NCBI GenBank assembly: GCA_027382625.1
Contig: JAJKFJ010022543.1
Location: forward strand, 1-64,000
DNA length: 64,000 nucleotides
Direction of reading: 5' to 3'
Source: Tetmemena sp. SeJ-2015
Taxonomy: Eukaryota > Ciliophora > Spirotrichea > Sporadotrichida > Oxytrichidae
The translations under genes were made by a program, and so were the position numbers. The number at the start of each line of letters is the position of its first letter. Position 1 is the first letter of the stretch. This document shows positions 1 through 9,285 of this stretch, one piece after another. The notes below the pieces were generated by a model that was given only the letters and a program-made list of their open reading frames with translations, did not search any database and had not been told where the DNA came from.

Positions 1-1135
1 ACCCCTTTACCTTGCATCTGTCAATGTCATTATTAAATTACTAACTATTCTAAATCTACCTATCGAGTCATTATTTAGCCAGATCGTCAAAATTTCTACC
101 ACGATCTGATTTTAGCTATTTATTTTAAAATTATCTAACCAGGTTTGAATTCGTTGGACAGTGCAAAGTTGAAATCAAGAAAACACTTTATAGATCAGCG
201 ATCCAATCTTCTTTTTGACAATTCAACTTAAAATATCCAGCTCACTCAAATTTTTACCTAGCGAGTCATTTTTTTAGCTACTCACTGTTTTCTACTTGGG
301 AGTCATAATTTTAGCCAACTCTATTTCTAAATTATCTATTCACTCAAAATTACTAGGGGGTGGTTTTTCAGCTAGCGAGGTCTAGAACTATCCAGCGATT
401 CAAGGGAACTTTTTGCCCTTTACTAATCTCTTTTGTATTTAATTTTGACTTCACCCCTGATTCTTACAATATTCATGATGTCTCTCCGGATTGGCATTCA
501 AAGTAAGTTAAACATACTCTAAAAATCCTTAAAGAATTAATCTTATTGCATGCTTTATTTCTGATTTTGGGCTTAATTGTATTTAATCTCTGAAATTTTG
601 GCGATTATTTTGATAGTCTGTCATATTTGGGGCTGGTGGTCATTTGTCTTTAACTCGTTAAATTTATTTGAATAACCTGCTATGCTGTGAGTCTTTGCTA
701 ATATTGCTTTGTCTTGAGTCATTAAGATCCTCGTTCAAAAGTATTTTTTATATTTGCTAAGTGCTTCCTTTATGGTCTTAGTTAAAAATAATAATCCCAT
801 GATGTTTTGAACTAGGGATTTTTGTACTTTTTGAGGAATAGATCCTGAACCTTTTTAGCTCGAGCTATTAAAAGGCTTTTTTTTGTCTTGACTATTGGAT
901 TTATTATTCTGAACATTTTCTGTCGAATCGTGATTGAGTTGAGCTTGTTTTGAAGCATAGAGCCTCTATATCTGCCTTAGTTTTTATTGGAGTAAATAAA
1001 AAAAAAGTAAAATTTTTGGAATATAATTAATAATCAATTTCTTAAAACAGCACTTATCGTACTGAATTAAAAAATCATTATTATCCCATTAAAATTTTTG
1101 GAGTAACAAATTTCTTCTACTGCTAGTCTGCAACA
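1..1135. other. AT-rich non-genic leader with degenerate repeats
   Basis: No convincing reading frame is seen on either strand. The first 430 bases hold three loose copies of a motif of the form GAGTCATWWTTTAGCYA near positions 65, 262 and 300. Positions 1006-1089 resemble 31021-31108 (separate entry). This may be intergenic germline DNA or the interior of an eliminated segment. Confidence 0.4.
1006..1089 (+). repeat. dispersed repeat, copy 1
   Basis: About 84 bp similar to 31021-31108 in the same orientation. Shared blocks include AGTAAAATTT, GGAATATAA, TAATCAATTT and ATTATCC, in the same order and spacing. Copy 2 lies inside a predicted IES, so this copy may also mark germline-limited DNA. 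Confidence 0.55.
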
Positions 1136-1139
1136 TAAT

Positions 1140-1735
1140 TACTTCTCATTCTTTAACTCATTGGCTTCTAAAATTAAATGTAGTTTATTATATCTAAGAA
1201 GCAGAGTGCTAGGATGAAGTAGAGATAGCCTCGCTATCTGGGTTTGAAAAAGTTTTGCAGTTTGAAGTTGCAAGCTGGCTCAAAGAATCTAAGCTCTGTC
1301 TTGGCTAATTCTGATTTTAGGTTAACATTTCCACCAAAAGCTATTGAGCAAGCTCTGCCATTTTGATTTAATCTCCAGCTACTCCTTATAAATGATCCAT
1401 AAGTTTATCTCTCGCTCTCTGGTCCATATTTTAGAGAAGCTCTTTAGCAAGGGAGGATTATTGAAAGCTAGACCTAGGACTTATTTGAGAAATTTAAGCC
1501 AGCTGTTCACTGACTTGCTTTCATCTTTAGTTAGAAACGTGAGAATTGTGTGAGATGTTCAGAGTCTTAGTATTCTTTTGTGTATTCTACTTTTTAATCT
1601 CTTTTGGAGGTAGCATCTCTATGTTACTATTTTACCTGTCACCATTATTAAAGGAGCAAATTATATCTTCTATGCTTTGGTCCATTTCATGAACAAAATT
1701 GCTGTCTCCTTCTGGAGTGGTGCTGTCATCATTTT
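1140..1735 (-). CDS. possible gene fragment, unknown
   Basis: With TAA/TAG read as Gln, the minus strand gives overlapping open stretches of ordinary composition, for example one containing SERQTYGSF and RLNQNGRACSI followed by FEPACNFKLQNFF. The frame changes at least once, which could reflect an IES, an intron or decay. No start or end could be fixed. I do not recognise the protein. It could also be a chance open frame in germline-limited DNA. Confidence 0.25.
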
Positions 1736-1800
1736 TTTATTTTTATGTTAAATTATCCGACAATAAATTTACTCAAGAAATTTCAAAATTCTAAAATAGT

Positions 1801-4800
1801 TCACAATTAAATCAAATCTAACTTAGAAAAATCAGGGATTAGATTTCCCTCGTCTAAAGAGTTTTCTACTACATGCTTAAAATTCTTGAGCAAGAGGCGA
1901 ACATCTTCAACCTTCTTTGCTACTATTGATTTTAGGAAAGGTCCAAGCAACTCCAAAACTCTATCATCCATATCATCGATCCAGGTTTTAACTCTGAGAA
2001 AAGATAATTAAATTCTGAGTCCGTTATAGTCAGAAGTCTCTTTGAAATTCTCCTCTATATTATCTACTATAATGATTTTATTCATAGGTCTTCCAAGTTT
2101 TCGAATGTCCTTAGCAGCATAATCTTTATGTGGAGTCGTATGCTGCCTATAGAGTCTGTGGGTTATGCATTTCTCAGGGTCTATACTATCTATTATCCAA
2201 TCTGCGTATTTAAAATTATAAAGAGACTATATATATATTCTGGGATTGCAGCTGTAAAGACTACTATCTCGTAATAATCTTTCATTTCGTACAAGAATTT
2301 CAATGCTCCGGGCCTTATGAGATAAAAACCTTCGTTCTCTGACTCATCTATGTCATAATGAATTAGTGTTTCATCTAAGTCTAAAACAAGCGTATATTCT
2401 CTATTACTAGATATCGTTGGCAAGAAAGGAGGCACTGGTACAGGATATTTCGATATGTCATTTACTTGCTTTGCATAGTCTTAATTATGTTTCGTTTAAA
2501 GATGCTCATTTTCAATGGCATAGTTTTCGTAGACTTCACCTCTCTCAAATGTTTCTTCTTGCTTTTCAGTAAGACTATCATTACTGTTTTGATTATTAGC
2601 AGGTAAATTTCTGCCTTAATTATTGCTAGCTCCTTAAAGATTGATTTACCTTGACTGGTTATTTTAAGGAGTTTAGCTTAAAAAAGAAAAGAATTATTTG
2701 GAGTTTGGGAGTTTTCTTTGATTGGAGATTCGTGTATCGACTAGTTCTGTGAGGTCTGATAGTAATCATCGGGGGGGGGCCTTTCCTGTCATCCACTTTT
2801 TCATAAAATAAAAAAAATCATTTAGTAAAATCCTAAAAAAAAATTCCTTACCCAAATTAAAATCCAAAGTTAAAACCTGCTCATTTCTTCTATTTATTAA
2901 AAAATCTAAAAGTTTTCATTAAAAGAGAGAAAAATTAATTTTTAAAACTACTTTATAGATATAAAAAATAGGATTTCTTAATTTTTCAAGTTTAAATTAA
3001 AATTATTGAAAATAAATAATAAAAGGGAAATGCTAATTTTTTAAACTAACTAGCTTCAATTTTTTAAACAAAATTTAAATATCTTTTTAATTTTTTTTAT
3101 CTAAAATTAAATTTCAAAAACCTTTTAAAATTTTTATATAATTTTCTTTTTAAAATTTAAATTTTAAAAATTTTTTTACAAATTTTAAAATTTTAAAAAT
3201 TTAAAAAACTTAAATTTAAAAGCAAAACCTTTTGGAAATTTTAAAAAAAAAAATTTTTAGTGATTTTAGCCTGTAAGTTTTTTTTCATTTTTTTATGAAA
3301 AAAGTGGATGACGAGGAAAGGCCCCCCCCCTAATAATCAAATGAGGAGTCAGCTGAAATCGCATTGAACATCAAATTCTCAGTTATCCTTACATGACTAC
3401 TTATCGCTTCTATTGAATTGCCCAGAATTTAATTCTGCTTCTATTAAGTAGATGAAAAAAATAAAATGGTCTAAGTGTCTGGTTGGTTTCTCCAACCAAA
3501 ATAATTGTTTTGCTCTCTATATTGGTCTTCTTCAACTATTGCTAAATCTGATCATAATATTCTCTCTCCACTCTTCTTCTGAGCTCACTACCTATCTCAT
3601 CAGAAGAGAAATCACCCTTCTAACCTACTATGACATCAAACATATTGCACTCATTCTTTATGACTTGTTGATGCCCTCCTCCTGTATTTGATCTTGAGTA
3701 AGAACTTGTGCCTGATTTGGAGGGTTAGCTGCTTTGCTTTCTTTGTTTAGCTTAAGTAGGCTATGGTATATTAGGCTGAACTTTGAGACTGCTCTATTTC
3801 TATAAAGGCTTTTTAGAATTAGCCTTTTTGCTCCCTTTGCTGTAGGATGACTCATATGATCTAACTGAATTTTTCCTTGTGTATTGATAAAGAAATATCT
3901 AACTCTAAAAGTACATAAATTTACAGATCCTGCAGAGGAGGGTGATTGCTGTCTGCTATTTAGTTATTGTTAACTTCATTTAGCAAAATACTCTAGTCTT
4001 TATACTAAGAGAGGTCAACGAAGTTTTGTTGAGTAGTCGTATATGCACTCACTATGTTAAGTTATGATTTTGAGGGATTTTAATAAGCACCACTATTTGT
4101 TGAAATTCTAGATTTATTCAAGCTATTGCATTATTAAATTTAAATCTAATCCATATTCAAAAAACCTGCTAACATCAATTAAAGAAACGATATTTTTAGA
4201 ATTTAAAGACAACAGAAGTTTAAAAAAATAGAATGCAATATAAATTTTATAGAATAAAATTATCTAAAATTAAGATCATAAGCAAATTTTAGAAAATCTG
4301 CAATAATGTTATTGATGTTAGTTGAAAAGCTCTTATCCTTAATAGCTTGAGTTAAGTAATAAAATATTAAATTAGAAATATTAAAAATAGTAATCATTTG
4401 TTTTATCCTGTACTTTCACTTAGGAAACACTCGCAACTTATCCTGGCTTTACCTGCTTGCTAGAGATGCTTGAACTCTAATTCTTAAGCAGGGATTACAT
4501 GTCCTTTAGACCTTGATGCTTTTAGAATTTGTTAAGTTTAGAATCTTGAACTCCAGAGAGAGTACCCTTACCAATTGGTGCTGCTCTTGCTTTTTAGTCA
4601 GTTGCATTCAACGATTTAAGACTCGAAGAAGGATTAAGTTTCTTTGAGCTCGAAGTAAGTGGTGCAATATGTGTTCGCTTAATTGCTGAGTAATGAAAAG
4701 CTGTAGATTTTTGCGAGGGTGTTTGCTCGATTTGAGGGTGCAAATACTTTTGAGTTGAAGATTTAAGAAGCTGCCTCTGGGGGGACGAAGAATCCTATCG

Positions 4801-5101
4801 CTTTGGAGAAAGCTGGACTTTGTAAGAGCTAGTAGAAATAAGTTTAGAAGAGCCTAGATAAAATTTAAAGAAGAAGATTTCCCATCGAACCTGAGCTTAT
4901 AAGTCTTGGAGGAAGTCCTAACTATTCCGTTAGAGTTATTTATTGCTGTGCTTAATTCGAGTCTGATGACTGGCGATTAGGATTCACATTTATGTACTTT
5001 CGAAGGATGTCGGTATCACTTGATTAATGACTTAATTTAGGATTTTAGCGCTAATCCTTGTTTGAACTACCCTTGTTATATAAAATATGAAGTAATTTCA
5101 T
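1801..5101 (-). CDS. SCP/NLI-type CTD phosphatase with long Ser/Gln-rich N-terminus
   Basis: The C-terminal third is a HAD-family small CTD phosphatase domain. It has VLDLDETLIHYD (the DxDxT nucleophile signature), then FYLIRPGALKFL, VVFTAAIPEY, a YADW block, HRLYRQ, YAAKDIRKLGR and IIIVDN, ending in a helical tail before TGA at 1801. The family removes phosphate from Ser/Thr, classically on the RNA polymerase II tail. Upstream, about 600 residues rich in Ser, Gln, Lys and Asn run to an ATG at 5101. Interruptions are: an intron near 4859, a 17-nt GT-AG insert near 2650 flanked by AAGG, a 562-bp G/C-run element at 2769-3330, and a 29-bp AT segment at 2209-2237 between two TA dinucleotides. Removing them joins the frame, including EYADW. 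The start and some middle junctions are inferred. Confidence 0.75.
2209..2237 (-). other. probable IES with TA pointer
   Basis: A 29-bp AT-rich segment lies between the phosphatase blocks IPEY and ADWIID. TA occurs at 2207-2208 and 2236-2237. Excising one TA plus the spacer restores the family motif EYADW in frame. The segment has no GT...AG ends that give the same join. A 2-bp pointer is weak evidence on its own. Confidence 0.45.
2769..3330. mobile_element. 562-bp element with G/C-run terminal inverted repeats inside the phosphatase gene
   Basis: The left end is a run of G followed by CCTTTCCTGTCATCCAC and TTTTTCATAAA. The right end is its inverse: TTTATGAAAAAA, GTGGATGACGAGGAAAGG, then a run of C. 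The interior is extremely AT-rich with no reading frame, as in a MITE. The flanks are TAGTAATCA (2760-2768) and TAATAATCA (3331-3339), a 9-bp near-duplication. Removing the element with one flank joins two coding parts in frame (SSFDYY to QTSQNQS on the minus strand), so it behaves as an element-derived IES. Confidence 0.7.
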
Positions 5102-5319
5102 ATCTACATGCATCTTTTTAAAATGATCAATAATTGCATTATAAGGAGAGTGTTCTCTTTAATACTGTTGATTGAACTAAGCGAGGAATCCTTTATAGTA
5201 TTGTCCTTTCAATTATTTGTTCGCACTATCGTACTAGGAGACTGCTTTAGATTGCTTACTCTGATAGATAGGCACCTGTTGTTCAAAACTTTATTGAGTA
5301 CTTTGCTATCTTTACGTAG

Positions 5320-6938
5320 TCAAGATGTAGTATAAAAATAGTTTTAGACTGTGGACTGAGTTCTTGAATTAGATCTATTTGAGTGAACTCTTGAATTATT
5401 ATTCGAGTCAAGGGAATAATCTCTGTTCCTGTGAGATACAGAGCCCACTTTATTTCTCGTTTAACTAGTTTTCCTATTTATAAAAATTATATTTGAGCCC
5501 ATTAGATTCCCATTAGAGTGTGATGTAGTCATAGTATTCTGCTAATTACTTGAAAAAGAGGTGTCTCTTGGAGTATTTGATCTTGATTGTTTTTAGGCGC
5601 TGACATCTATCCTTCTTGGCATAAAGATTTCTGGATACTTTTTATTATCCATAAATATAATTAAAATAGCTTTTAAATTGTTAATAATTGAGCGATAACA
5701 TATCTTTCTTATTCTATAGTGAGTCTTTTCACCATATCGTCCAGTCTTTAAACTATTTTTATAATTCTCTTTTTAAAAATAAAAGCAGGATTAATTTAGT
5801 TCTCATTGAATGATAGTACTTCAAGCATTATCCTAGATATTAAAATTACGCTAAACTACTTATCTCTGGTAATTTATTTAATAGCTGAGTGTAGCTAACG
5901 CTCTTTATGATACTCTAAATTCAAACTTAAAATTATAAGTCTATCTAAGCAGTTTCTTTAAGTTCATCGAATTGATCTCGATTGACTATCTAAGTTGCAC
6001 AATTATATTCTGCTTCTGAATTTCATCTTTCCTGCCTAGCTATAGTTTGGAGCCTATCCTCTTTCGCAAATTGATGTACCACACATTATTGGTTGAGAAC
6101 GATATTACTGTCTCTTGGCAAAGATAGAACTCCCCCATGATCATAAATGTCTGAATTACGTTGTGCAAGATGGTTTTATACTTTGCCAAAATGTTAGTTT
6201 GGTAGGCATGAAATAACTCTGCCTTGTTCATTACCACATAGTGAAAGCAGACCAAAAACTGAATTGCTATTTAATTTTACAGATCCTAGAGCTACTCCTA
6301 GTAGATATCCGAGAATCTACTATCTGAAAATATTTGGTCGTTAAGTTCAACCTAAAAAAAATTTTGGATATATTTCCTCTCTGATATTATCGCTCGAGAT
6401 GTTTCTAGCCAATTTTGAAGAGGAATTTTACTTGAGGAGCTTCTAAAATAAAATATAACCGAACCCAAGTATCTTAGCTATCATTTTGAATCCTTCATCA
6501 AACTATTCTCTCTGGATTGAAATCATGAAGAAGCTGAGCCACTCCTCTTCCTTCAAAAAGTTTTTGAGAGCATTCTAAATTTGAAAATATATTGTTTTAT
6601 TAAGACAGAACAAAATTTAAGAATTGAATTTATAAAACAATAAAATGAGTGGAATTTCTCTATTTAAATGCTCTCTATAGCTTAAACTTAAGTTGACTGG
6701 CAATGTTCTCTTTGACCTTTTTGGCTTCTTCTAAATTGTATAACTATGCAAATTGTGACTACAACTGCAATAATTTATGCTTCTTGAGTGATGATGTGAA
6801 GTAAGCTTCGCTTTAAATTAATTGGTAATAGATGTCCAGATTCATGTGGCTGTCCTCCCTATTCAGTAAAAGATAGAGTGCCCTCTCAATGTGAAAAATA
6901 TTGCCATCTATTTGCTGAGACTAACGATTGTGTATCAT
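5320..6938 (-). CDS. uncharacterised helical protein
   Basis: The gene starts at ATG 6938 (MIHNRQSQQIDGNIFHIERAL) and ends at TGA 5320 (QSTVQNYFYTTS). The N-terminal half is helical, with a Lys/Glu-rich stretch. The middle contains ALKNFLKEEEWLSFFMISIQ and a Cys-containing helix (GEFYLCQETVISF). The last 100 residues are Ser/Asn/Arg-rich low complexity (RDYSLDSNNNSR). The frame shifts near 6350 and near 5900, consistent with two short introns or IESs. Many in-frame TAA/TAG codons are read as Gln. No family was recognised. It is oriented tail to head with the phosphatase gene, about 220 bp away. Confidence 0.6.
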
Positions 6939-7015
6939 GGTGCCAAGATTCTAACTAGCTAGAGGGGTAATGATTAAAATTGATTTATTATTATAGACTT
7001 GAATTCAAGGGGTTG

Positions 7016-7924
7016 ATGTCCAACGAAAATCAGATTGTTGATCAACAGCCAATTTAAGAAAAGCAGCCATTAACTTAGGATGTCAGTGAGGTTAAAAATC
7101 AACTTAATGAAGTCGTAACTAATTACTTCAACGCTAAAGATCAGCTTTAAGTAGTTGATGTGCACAATCAAATAAGCTCTATTAGTTAAATTGACAACAG
7201 TCCTTCTAACCCAAATTTATTCGACTTGAAATGCGTTGTGGTTTGTTCTCAAAGCTAGACTCAAACTACCCAAGAGCTGCAGAAATGCTTGAAGTCAGAT
7301 TGCTTGAGAGGAGGTGAGCTCTATTCCTAACTCTAGTCTTAGTAGAAGTCTGATCCTGAAACATTCTTTGAATTTTTAGTGAATACAGTTGTTGCTTTGC
7401 TCCTAAGTGGAGTGGTGATAGTAATTATAGCTTACTCTGTGCTAAAATTATTCAACAAGCTAAATAAAAGAGAAGCTGAGTTAAATGATATGCTACTGCA
7501 AAAAGCTTACATGAAACTTAATGATGGAGATAACTCTCATTTTTCTAAGTAGAATTAATATCCAAATGGCTACAAACCTCCAAAGGGATCTGATAGTCAG
7601 TCTATTACTGGAGGCTAAGGAGAGCGCACTAATAGTTTCGAATCATACTCTACCAATGGAAACTTGAGTACATTTCTTTCTCCAAAGACTTACAGTACCC
7701 CAGACCCTAACCAAATATAAGCAATTAACAAGCAAATAAGAGAAGCCAAAAATTAGTCGTATCAAAGCTTGAACCGTAATAAAGTTGATTTTATATCATT
7801 ATTTAATATAGGTAAGAATTTAATGGAAAATAGAAGGTTCATAGAAAGGAAATCAAAAAGAAGCAAAACAGTGGCAGTTGACTTTGCAGGCTTAAGATCT
7901 TTGTGGATAACATCGGCTGAGTGA
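7016..7924 (+). CDS. single-pass membrane protein, about 302 aa
   Basis: An uninterrupted 909-bp frame from ATG 7016 to TGA 7922-7924. Residues 1-115 are polar and Gln-rich with three cysteines (CVVVCSQ, KCLKSDCLR). A strong transmembrane segment follows at about residues 123-150 (FFEFLVNTVVALLLSGVVIV). The C-terminal half is basic and Ser/Asn-rich (KRSKTVAVDF near the end). There is no N-terminal signal, so this is a signal-anchor topology. It diverges from the minus-strand gene starting at 6938, with a 77-bp shared upstream region. The function is unknown. Confidence 0.75.
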
Positions 7925-8821
7925 AAGACTTTAAGGTAACGTTTTAATATTAAAATTATTAAATTAGAGATTAGAACTATTTAAAAAAGATCTCTAAAGC
8001 TGCCCATCCTATATTGCTAAAATTATTTACAAATAAAGTCTTCAAGATGTATTTATTTATGCTGAGAGTATGATAAAATTTTTATTGACTAACTATCAAA
8101 TTGCCTAAGAGTATTCTTAGTTGGTTTCTCTCCTACATGAATTTCTATAACTAAATTTGTTGAAGATTTCTCTTCTAATTTAAGGATTCTATTTTTCTTC
8201 TCGTCTTAAATTTCTATACTCAGATCTTCTCATGTTTACTAAAGTTATTTAATTATTTCAACATCCTAATTAATTAGCTAATTTAACTTTACTAACAGGC
8301 TGTGCCTTAGTGGATCATACAATAAGATTGATGAGCATGAAGATGAATACTCCACTGGCAATGATCAATTTGACAGCAAAAAGTTTGATTGATAAATCAG
8401 GTTTACTCAAATGATATATTTACTTAATAATTAAGCCAATATCAGCCAAGGAAATTATAATTGCACTATTTAAGATAAATCTCTACCTCTGTTTATAATT
8501 AATTAAATAAACTTGTATTAAATATGAGCGTAGCGCTCTTTTATTATCTACTATGAAGTAAATGGTTGAAGCTGGTCATTCTGTTAGGCATCTCTCGATA
8601 TAGGTTCTTAACGGGAAAGGCTAGCAACATTGAAGAAGAGTATATTACCATCTAGTCATGGTCCATCATGATTAGAAATAAAAATATTCAAACAGACAAA
8701 ACAAACTTAACTAAATGAAAGATGTGATTAGGTATATCTAATATAGACTTTAAGTCAAAATAATAATTAGTATTAACAAATATGGCTTCATAATTGAATA
8801 AGTATGGTATCTTTCTTCACT
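7925..8821. other. mostly non-coding stretch, with one possible short exon
   Basis: No long frame is seen. A plus-strand stretch at about 8300-8392 reads LSGSYNKIDEHEDEYST and stops at TGA 8390-8392. It could be the last exon of a plus-strand gene, but no upstream partner was found. GAGCGTAGCGCTC at 8526-8538 is a short palindrome. Confidence 0.3.
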
Positions 8822-9222
8822 TCAAAATTCTTTGATTTGCCCTGAGTCTTTGCAAGTTTCAAAAGGAGGCAAATCGAAAGTGAAAAGAACCTTTAAGGCT
8901 GCATTCATACTTCTCATAGTCATATTTTGAGCGGCAGGGAAAATGCAAAGGTCAGGGATATCTGTATAAACTTCTCCTTTGAGATTAGACTATGTGTACA
9001 CCTTCATTTATTTGCGATCGTAGTCCAAGAAAAATTTCAATTTTATGACTCCTTTAGAAGTAGAGTAGTTAACTACAGGCCCATGGATCTTTTAAGATGT
9101 GGAGAGTTTAGAGAAGACGCCTAATTTGATGAGTCCTGAAAATTCTTCATTCTTTAAATTTAAGTTTTGTGAGTAGATCAATTGTACGCTCCAATAATGC
9201 TTTCCAAATTTACATTTATCAT
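8822..9222 (-). CDS. hypothetical protein, 5' end unresolved
   Basis: A minus-strand frame of about 130 codons ends at TGA 8822 (CKDSGQIKEF). It contains CKFGKHYWSVQLIYSQN, KIHGPVVNYSTSKGV, LKFFLDYDRK and YTDIPDLCIFPAAQ. The folded-domain composition (Tyr, Phe, Gly, Trp spread throughout) makes it a credible gene. The frame is closed upstream by TGA near 9232, so the first exon must lie across an intron or IES and was not found. No family was recognised. Confidence 0.5.
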
Positions 9223-9285
9223 ATCATATCATTTTTTTTATTGTTTGAAAGCCTAGTTTGAGAGTCAGAAAGACTTCCAATGCAT

